This document shows positions 56,472-64,000 of a stretch of DNA of 64,000 nt, in pieces (within the stretch, counting starts at the first letter, position 1; the number at the start of each line of letters is the position of its first letter). The position numbers were made by a program, and so were the translations under genes. The notes below the pieces were generated by a model. The model did not search any database. It was not told the origin of the DNA and was given only the letters and a program-made list of their open reading frames with translations. The DNA is taken from assembly GCF_000346465.2 (NCBI RefSeq), contig NC_034013.1, forward strand, positions 3,345,912 through 3,409,911. Reading direction: 5' to 3'. This DNA comes from Prunus persica. Its lineage: Eukaryota > Streptophyta > Magnoliopsida > Rosales > Rosaceae.

Positions 56472-56975
56472 TCATGGTGTGTAAGTCTAACATCAAAGAA
56501 TACAACAATAATCTACATTTTAAATATAGCTCGTCCACTTCTAATTGCACCGAGGCCTTTTAAGTTAAAACCACACATTTAGAGGTCCATAGGCCATTGA
56601 CATGATCAAGGAGGCGACTCAAACAAAAATCCTTGACCGGTAGAGAAATGTGGAGCGGGCTAGTAGAGTAAGGGCTAGTGTAGCAAGGGCGAAGGCTCAA
56701 GGAAATCCTAGGCTTAGGTGGAGCAAAGGCTCCTAGCAAGGCTCAAGAAAATCCTTGTCGTAAAAGGTGGAGTTGCGGCAACCGTGTCATCCTTAAAAAG
56801 TGTAACTGTTATAATGGGCCGGTTACCTTGACTTGGATCTCGCCAAAGTGGAGATTGTTGATGTGTAAGTCCCACATCGGAGAATACACCAATAATCTAC
56901 ATTTCAAATATAACTGGTCTAATTGCACATAGGTCCTTTAAGTTAAAACCTCAAACCTAAAGATCCATTGGGTAT
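56472..56975 (+). mobile_element. Short LTR-like (TRIM-type?) remnant
   Basis: Two diverged direct repeats (about 56472-56590 and 56861-56975) start with TGTGTAAGTC. They share ACAATAATCTACATTT or close forms, TCTAATTGCAC, and CTTTTAAGTTAAAACC or close forms. The second carries AGTCCCACATCGGAGAATA, a motif common near plant retrotransposon ends. Just before it, GTGGAGATTGTTGATG resembles a copia polypurine tract. The 270-bp interior has no coding sequence and no clear primer-binding site, so the type is uncertain. Confidence 0.5.
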
Positions 56976-57671
56976 TTTTTCTCTTAGGTGATTAAGATGA
57001 GGACAATATCAGTGCATGATTTGGACATAGTAAACTTCTATGGGACCCGTTGGTACAACAACAAAAACTTATTCTCCTTGCCCTTTGTTCCTTTTTTATT
57101 ATTTTCTTAAAATCTATATTTCGGGTGTTCCTTTTGTTCGATTATTTAGACGAAGAGTTATATCCCTTTCACACCCATTTCATGACCAAGTTCATATGCA
57201 CACATAAATTTGGGGGCTTGGGGGCCCTTAATCATTGGCTTGAATTCGAGGCAATGAAGGATAAAGTTGTTGCCTGCCTATCATTTGGTCAAAGGAGAGG
57301 ATGAAGCTGAGAGAATAATATACAGTACAACAACTAAGTACAATCTCTCATACAAAAGCCAATAACAAAATCCGCTTTGAAAATGACAAACAGAACCAAG
57401 AGTTTGATTATGTAAAAGGATTAGGCTCTGCATTTAGTCAGCCATTAACTGACTATATAAATGAATTAAAAACATACGTATTAATTAGTGAGCATTGTTA
57501 ATGATTATTGACCTAGTCCATGTGCTAAGATTCCTTATTGTCTTACCTCTCCCTTAGGATTATACCATGTGTTAAAAAGTTAAACACATAATTAGTCTAT
57601 GCTTTAATTATTTCTTATAAGAAAGAAAAATAATTTAATAATTGGAAATCCATTTAAATGTTCACCGATTA

Positions 57672-58189
57672 TAGGGGTGTACAAGATCCAATCCAATCCG
57701 CTCAAACTGACTGATCAAATCCAATCCAACCCCATTTCAATTAGTTTCGATGATTTGGCGGATTAAATTGGATCCGTAATTTTCAAAATCAACACGATTG
57801 GATCGAATGACATATTTGCTCATGAGAATCTAATCAAATCTAATTTAGTTAGTTTTATGCTTATTTTGCTCTTATAGGTATTTGTAGTTGAAAAGGTTAT
57901 AAATATTTTAAATCATTTAATGGAGTTATGTTTAATGTATTATATAATCTAAACAATTTTCTCTAGTATTTCATTTATATTTTATGTTTACGTCTATTAA
58001 TATTTCATTAATCTTTTTTCATTATTAAAATCGATCATCCAATTCAATCCAATATCAATTGGATCATATCGAATTAGATTTAAACATCTAATATGATTGG
58101 ATTGGATTGAAAAAATCGTAGTCTAATCTATATTTAATCGAATACGCATTGACTAAATTGTATTGGTTTCGAATTGACGCACAATCATA
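57672..58189. mobile_element. hAT-like MITE with 8-bp TSD
   Basis: It starts TAGGGGTGTACAAG and is flanked by ACCGATTA on both sides (57664-57671 and 58190-58197), a perfect 8-bp target duplication. The right terminus has drifted from the expected inverted repeat. ATCCAATC and GATTGGAT motifs recur near both ends in opposite orientation. 518 bp, no coding. Confidence 0.7.
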
Positions 58190-58199
58190 ACCGATTATA

Positions 58200-60094
58200 T
58201 TTCTCTCCTAAACTAATCCAAACTAATTATCTTTCTCAGGAGGTCCTCGTTAAGTAAGTCAGGCACATTTTTTGTGAAGCTAATTTTGCAGCAGTTGCTA
58301 TAACAACTCTCGGCCCGCAATTTCTTTTCTTCCAGGAGTTTCCACGAGAGAGAAAGATTTGTTAAGCAATGTATTACCGATGCCAATTAACTCAATGAAT
58401 TAGTTTTGGAGAAAAACAAGTGGTGGACATGAAACCCAAGAATAAGGTAAGTTTAGAATTTAAGAATTTAACCTTTTTATGAACTAGAAAAAGTTCATAG
58501 CTAATTAAAAAATGTATTAAATAACAAATTTTAAGTATCAATCCATCTCCTTGTCGGTGAGAAACTATTGTTTGAGAATGTTTTTATAGAAAACACTTGT
58601 GCTCATAAGCGTTTTTCTATGAAGAAGCATTTGGAAATGATTCCAAAAGAAGCACTATTAGGTGCTTTTCTAGAAAGAACTTTTGTAACCCAGAAACATT
58701 TATAAGTTTATCTGCCAAATGTTATTAGAAGTACTTTTAGTTGTCATGAAGTGTTTTTATCTCTTTCACAAACGAGCAGAACAGACCTTAAATCACATGA
58801 AAATAATGCAAACTAAATAGAAAGAAAAACACAACCGTCAATGTGGGCCAAGGAAGTGGTCTTCTCAGGCCGACAGTAGTAGCACAAAATCAACATAATC
58901 GCAACTGGCATGATACATTAGATGGAAATCATACAAGCGACGGACAGAGCAATCTTCAAAGGTTGAACCTTCTTTAATATTATTGATTTGAAACTTTGAA
59001 GCCCAAATTTAAATATTTCAAAAATCTAAGAGAACATTTATGATAAAATAAAAATAAAAATAAAAAGAGTTAATTTTTCTACTTTTTTTTTTTTTGTTGT
59101 TTTTGTTTTAATACTTTTATAATTACCATTAAAAACCTAAAAAAATACCCTTGTATTTTGTTTTACGACTACTTTTTGAAGACTGCATTTCCAACACATT
59201 CCAAGAAATTTGTCAAAGTACCTTTATGAATTTACGTGACAGAAGAAAAAGAAAGAAAATTTGGAATTCAGAATTGTCAAGCAACACCACATTTCGTTTT
59301 CAACATGGACTGCGACGTATCTGGTCAAAGGTTGTATACCATAAAGACATATGTATAAGATTAAGAAAATGTTTTGAGGTACGAATTGGACTGAGTAAAA
59401 GACATGCTCCAACAAAGATAGCCGACACGTAGAAAGCTTGCTTTGCCTAAACTAGTCTTCTTCTCTGACCTTAACACACACCTGTTATTAACTCAGTTTT
59501 CACAAAAGCAATCCAAGAGGCAAAGACTTGAATCAGTCTTCTTGGAAAATGGAAACTCCTTCCTTCACTCCAATCCAATCCAATCATACAATTTCCACCA
59601 CCGCCGGATTAAGTGAGCCCACTGGATCTTTATACTTTTACTACTTTCTGAATTTGACCATTTTTATTTTATTTATATTCAACCTCGTGGTATTTATTTT
59701 TATTTAATTAAAAAAAGTCTCACGTTCGGTGTACATTGTATATGACTATAACAAAAACAGTATATATTTATGATGAATTCGATACTTAATTGTGACTAAC
59801 CTATTATAATGGTGCAGCTTTATTATAGATATATTTGACCCGTGGTAAAAATGAAATAAGCTTCTCCTAATCATGTGATATGACCTTGTCAAGGTTCTAA
59901 GTTTTGTTTTGTAGCTAATAGGTCAACATTATCGTTATTATAATGTAAATAAGCATGATTCTTTACATGTTTTTCACCTACCAAAATTCATAAATTCCAA
60001 TACGTGGAAGTATGAAAGGGGGAGGTTTTTTATATTATGTTTTCAGCTCATGGGTCAATTATTGATGTTCCTTATTTCATCCTCCATTAAAACC

Positions 60095-60136
<42 letters not shown>

Positions 60137-62285
60137 GGTAATGGAAGCCACCACGTAACACGCCTAAAAGGAAAAGGGGCATGACCAACTTTACCACTTC
60201 CAATCACAAAACTCATTCTTTGGGTCCAAATTTTAGGCTGTGAAAGAAAGAAAGAAAGAAAGCCACCATCTTAAAGTTTTGGGTGTATATTGCCACATGG
60301 GCACTTGTTTTATTTTCTAGTGAACTACCTCCATTTGTCACTTTGTCGGCTCAATTTATTTGCAATATGTTCATACATATATGATCATGCACTAAGTTAT
60401 TATTTCTAGACACATGTCCAAACTTTTGGGCCTAAAAAACTATATCTTTGTCCATTTATGGGTGACCACACCTATTCTTTACAAAATTCGTCACTATTAA
60501 ATGAACTTCTTACATTTAAAGTAAAAACTATTAAAATAAATAAACTTTCTCTTATTATTGTGTAAATATAACAACTAGTTTTGGACCACACAGAAAGAAA
60601 GAAAAGAGTTGGGCCTCTTAAAAAAAATAAAAAAAAAGAATTATTAGACTCTACCTACTTTTTGGGTCTAAAATTCTGGTAGTATAATTTCTATTTTTTT
60701 CCTATATGGGCCAATTTTAAATATTTTGTGTCCACACTTCATTGGGTCTTGGGTTGTCGACCTGCCTACCTTGGGCCAGGCCTGGACTAAATAATTGTCT
60801 AAATGGAGTGTGAGAGTAGACTCATTTTATAGTGCAGGCTTTATATATGATTATTTGGTGAGATTTTATTTTTTAATTGTTGAATTAGGCTAATTAATTT
60901 GATCTAATAATTAAGAGATGGAACTTCATTTAAGCGTCATATATAAGGCCCTCATTACAGAATTTCGCGTGGAAAGTAATTCTTTGTTTTTCTTATTTTA
61001 GTTACAAAAAGTTGAAATGAAAACATATTCAGCTTTGCAAAGGAGAAAAAAAATAAGAAGAAGAAAACTGGAAATTTGACCACAACTATTTTTCTTAATC
61101 ATCTAATCTAAGGGTAAGGGTAAGGGATAATGTTTTGCAAAAAGAGAAGTCCAAATTGAATATCAAATCAAATATGTAGAAGTCCAAATTGGAAGTGATT
61201 GATTTTGATTTGGACTAGTGCAACAAAAAGGATGAGGTGTATGTAAAGTGGTGGTCTTTGCCAATAATATCATTATCATTCAATGCTTTAATATTTATTC
61301 AAAAATTCATTTTAGCATGACATATTATACAAAAACTCATAACTTAAAATTAGTCACTTGTCATTTTCTAATTAGTTTTTAGTGTGTTAAAATTTTATAA
61401 GAACCAATTAAAAAATAACAAGTGGTTAATTTTGGATTTTTCATTCCAGATAAGCTCTATAAGGACTTTTATATATTATGTCATACTAAAATGAGTTCAT
61501 TAGTGAAATCTTCTTAAATAACTATCAAAGCTTGATGAAAGAAAAAAAAAGAAAGAAGAGCCGACTTCTTTATCTGACCATTCACTCTTAACTTCAAAAT
61601 GAAATGAAAACATATGTTAAAACCCAATATATATTTTAATGTTGGACAACTTGTGGATCAATTCATGTAGCAGCTCGATAAGTAGAAGCCCAAGAACACA
61701 TGCTTTTACTAATTACAAGCAACCATTAGCTCAACCAAGTACACATTTTTTTCCCATCTTCAATCAAATATGATCATTCACTCTTAAGCTTCCCTTGTTA
61801 ACTCTAAAGCGGCAATATATTCTACTGCGGTTTTGGAGCCCACTGTAGTGCAGGTTAGCGTAGGCCTTTTCAACTAACCATTAGGTCATTCATAATGAAG
61901 ATGTATCTAAAAGTGAATTTTTTGTTACCAACATCAGACTCCAAATCTATGTCACTTTACGCTTTTAATTGCAACTATGATATGTTTCTCCATTGAATAG
62001 GAACATGTTCTTAGTTTTCTTAGACATTTAATGACACACTTCATAGTTAATAAGATCATATTGATTGATATCGATAACAGTGGCAGAATCATGAATTTTT
62101 TGACAGGTAGGCTAGCTAAATTTTTTAGCTAAAATAAAAGTACATATTAAATCATATAAACCACGCTAATTCATAGCTATGACTAATTTTCAATAAGCTT
62201 CAGCATAAAACAAATACATATTAAATGCAACAACAAAAAATTTATATGATCAAAATGAATATATGTTCAATAACATAAATAAAAG
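58200..62285. other. Intergenic, no gene recognised
   Basis: AT-rich. A frame at 59151-59432 has no recognised domain. A GAAA tetranucleotide run is near 60243-60262. Nothing else is supported. Confidence 0.4.
60096..60131. repeat. (GA)n microsatellite
   Basis: About 17 GA repeats after AACCTA. Confidence 0.95.
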
Positions 62286-62290
62286 TGTAT

Positions 62291-63720
62291 TTATTCAAGT
62301 TGTGCCCTATGATTCTTGAGAGAATTGAAATCTTTTGTTATTGCATCTGAATCGATACTATCAACAATTTCTTTTTCAATGTAGACAATCATAGAATCTA
62401 CTAGAAACTCATTCTCCATCCTATTGCGAAGAGCTGTTTTAACAAGTTTCATAGCTGAAAAAGCTCGTTCAGTAGTTGCCATAGACACAGGGAGAGTTAG
62501 CACACGACAGATCAACCTATCAATCAAATGATGTATTTGTGACCTTTTCGTTTCAACTAATCCTCGACATAATTCAAAAAGAGTAGACACTTTTTGAAGA
62601 ACATGATGATGAGGTACATATGCCTTGTCAAGTTTCAACTCGCATCTCAAAATATGTAACTCTTTTGGAGTGAAATCTTTAGGATAAAATCTCTCATAGC
62701 ATTCACGATGTCTTGAAACTTATGTTGCAGTTCTTGACAAATGATATATGTGAGTACCATAATTTCCTACAATAGATGCAAGATGAATACAAATTCGAAT
62801 TGCGTAATCGCATTGTAGGCACTAGTGGCCTCCCTACATAAGGAACTTGTGGATCCATCCTTTTTTATCCTAACAAGGAGATATTAACATCATCAAATTA
62901 GGTGATTTGGATCCCAATCAAATCCCTAATAGACTAAATCTATGCAATTTGGGGAAAGAATAAACTCCTTCATAATAAGAGTTTTATTCTCTACGAAACC
63001 CTAGCCTCCGAAGCTCCTATAAATAGATGACTTCATTCATAATTCAAGGTACTTCTAAACCTACTTCTAAAACCCTAGAAAAATACCCAAATGCTCTCTC
63101 CCCTCTCTATCCTAGCCGGCGGCAACCCCATTGCCGCCGCCCATATTACTCTCATCTCTCCATATTTTCTCCACACGGCTCCAGCCACCACACATGGATC
63201 CGGCCACCCAGTTTGCAACCTAGAGAAATCTCCGTACCCCTTTTAGCTATTGTTTCACCTAGATTCAATCGAACTAACTTTGGCATTGGAGGGCCTTTGG
63301 CCAACACCCCCTTCTGGGTGTGGTCTATTTACTCTGGTCTTTTTTTTTTTTAATAGAAATCGAGGAAGATCAAAGGTTGAAGAATCTCAAAGCGAATATT
63401 CTCCCATGAGGATTTTTGCACAAACAACAATGTCAAAAACACGTTCTCATAGAAAACCATCATTATCAACAAATCTTAAAACACATTTGATATATCTTGT
63501 GATTCATTAACAAGGATACAAAAAGCATCATGCCCAACTTCTTCATGCATTTTTTTCTCTCACTTTGTTAGCAAGAATATTTAAAACCTCATTTTGAATC
63601 TCGGGTAAGGTATATTTGCATTTCCTAGCGCATTCTCTAAACAACTCCGGCCATCTCATCATTAAACTTTGCTGTATGCTTTATTATTGTTTGTACCAAA
63701 ATTTGCACATTTTAGTCAAA
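62291..63720 (-). pseudogene. Degraded hAT transposase (DUF4371/TTF-type zinc finger class)
   Basis: The minus strand carries pieces of a hAT transposase of the plant ZMYM6/TTF-type class. 63720-63500 has PEIQNEVLNILANKVREK followed by HDAFCILVNESQDIS. 63490-63400 has RFVDNDGF, a stop, then ERVFDIVVCAKI. 62850-62660 is decayed and has FEFVFILHL. 62650-62291 has an open 119-residue C-terminus with LTLPVSMATTERAFSAMKLV, the dimerisation signature. About 0.5 kb of unrelated DNA (62860-63350, with TATAAATAG at 63018-63026) sits between the parts. Stops, deletions and this insertion make it non-functional. No ends or target duplication were found; the element may continue past the window. Confidence 0.75.
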
Positions 63721-64000
63721 TTCTTTATTTTAGCCAAAATACATGGTTTGGAGGCCAAATCATGAAATATATAGTTTTGCCCAACATTATACAAAAGTTG
63801 GAGATCAATTGTAGCAGTGTGAGACAAAAGCATCATGGTTAGCATGGAAATGATTTGATATTTCTTTGTGAGAGAATATTAAAATGAAGAAAAGATGATG
63901 GTTTTGGAGAAAGCATGTGAAGTGCCATACTAAAGGAGGAGGTGAAGTAGAAAAAAGGCAAGGGAATGATAAAAGAATGATTAAACAAAGGGAAAAGAAA

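Overview
The window looks like nuclear DNA of a eudicot plant. Genes are split by GT-AG introns, intergenic DNA is AT-rich, GA/CT microsatellites are common, and plant transposons (hAT, PIF/Harbinger, L1-type LINE, Ty1-copia and Ty3-like pieces, tRNA-derived SINEs) are everywhere. A woody Rosaceae species (Prunus-like) would fit, but that is a guess from general resemblance and was not tested.

Three intact protein-coding genes could be assembled exon by exon, with every exon phase matching. (1) 18490-23954, plus strand: a 10-exon organelle-type tRNA 2-thiouridylase (MnmA/TRMU family, 537 aa). (2) 30483-37559, minus strand: an 8-exon three-RRM RNA-binding protein of the RBP45/RBP47 family (437 aa). 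(3) 44200-49963, minus strand: an 11-exon JmjN/JmjC/C5HC2 histone demethylase of the JMJ706/JMJ13 type (886 aa). They are single housekeeping or regulatory genes of RNA modification, RNA binding and chromatin. Nothing suggests that they act as a unit.

0.5-6.9 kb holds a decayed C-terminal copy of a MYBBP1A/DNA polymerase V-like nucleolar gene, with four nonsense codons and frameshifts. One of its exons is split by a hAT element with a perfect 8-bp target duplication. 9.4-16.5 kb is a transposon graveyard: direct repeats, a copia LTR with its primer-binding site, a LINE broken by two insertions, duplicated gag fragments, and an unusual pair of interleaved palindromic elements. 24.8-29.9 kb contains a nearly complete PIF/Harbinger element (SANT gene plus DDE transposase), disabled by two adjacent stop codons and joined head-to-head to an internally deleted relative. 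38.0-39.3 kb is a hAT element nested in another hAT element. 41.5-42.9 kb is a Harbinger-like MITE carrying two further insertions. 50.4-64 kb has no gene I can support, only hAT and LTR remnants; a degraded hAT transposase lies at the right end.

The most unusual signals are: a 22-bp near-perfect palindrome (arms AGTATAGCCG and CGGCTATACT) seen four times; the pseudoknot-like interleaved inverted repeats at 13449-14202; the JMJ start codon lying exactly at the exon 1/intron 1 junction; and a GC-AG intron in the RBP45-like gene. I found no new enzymatic or defence system.
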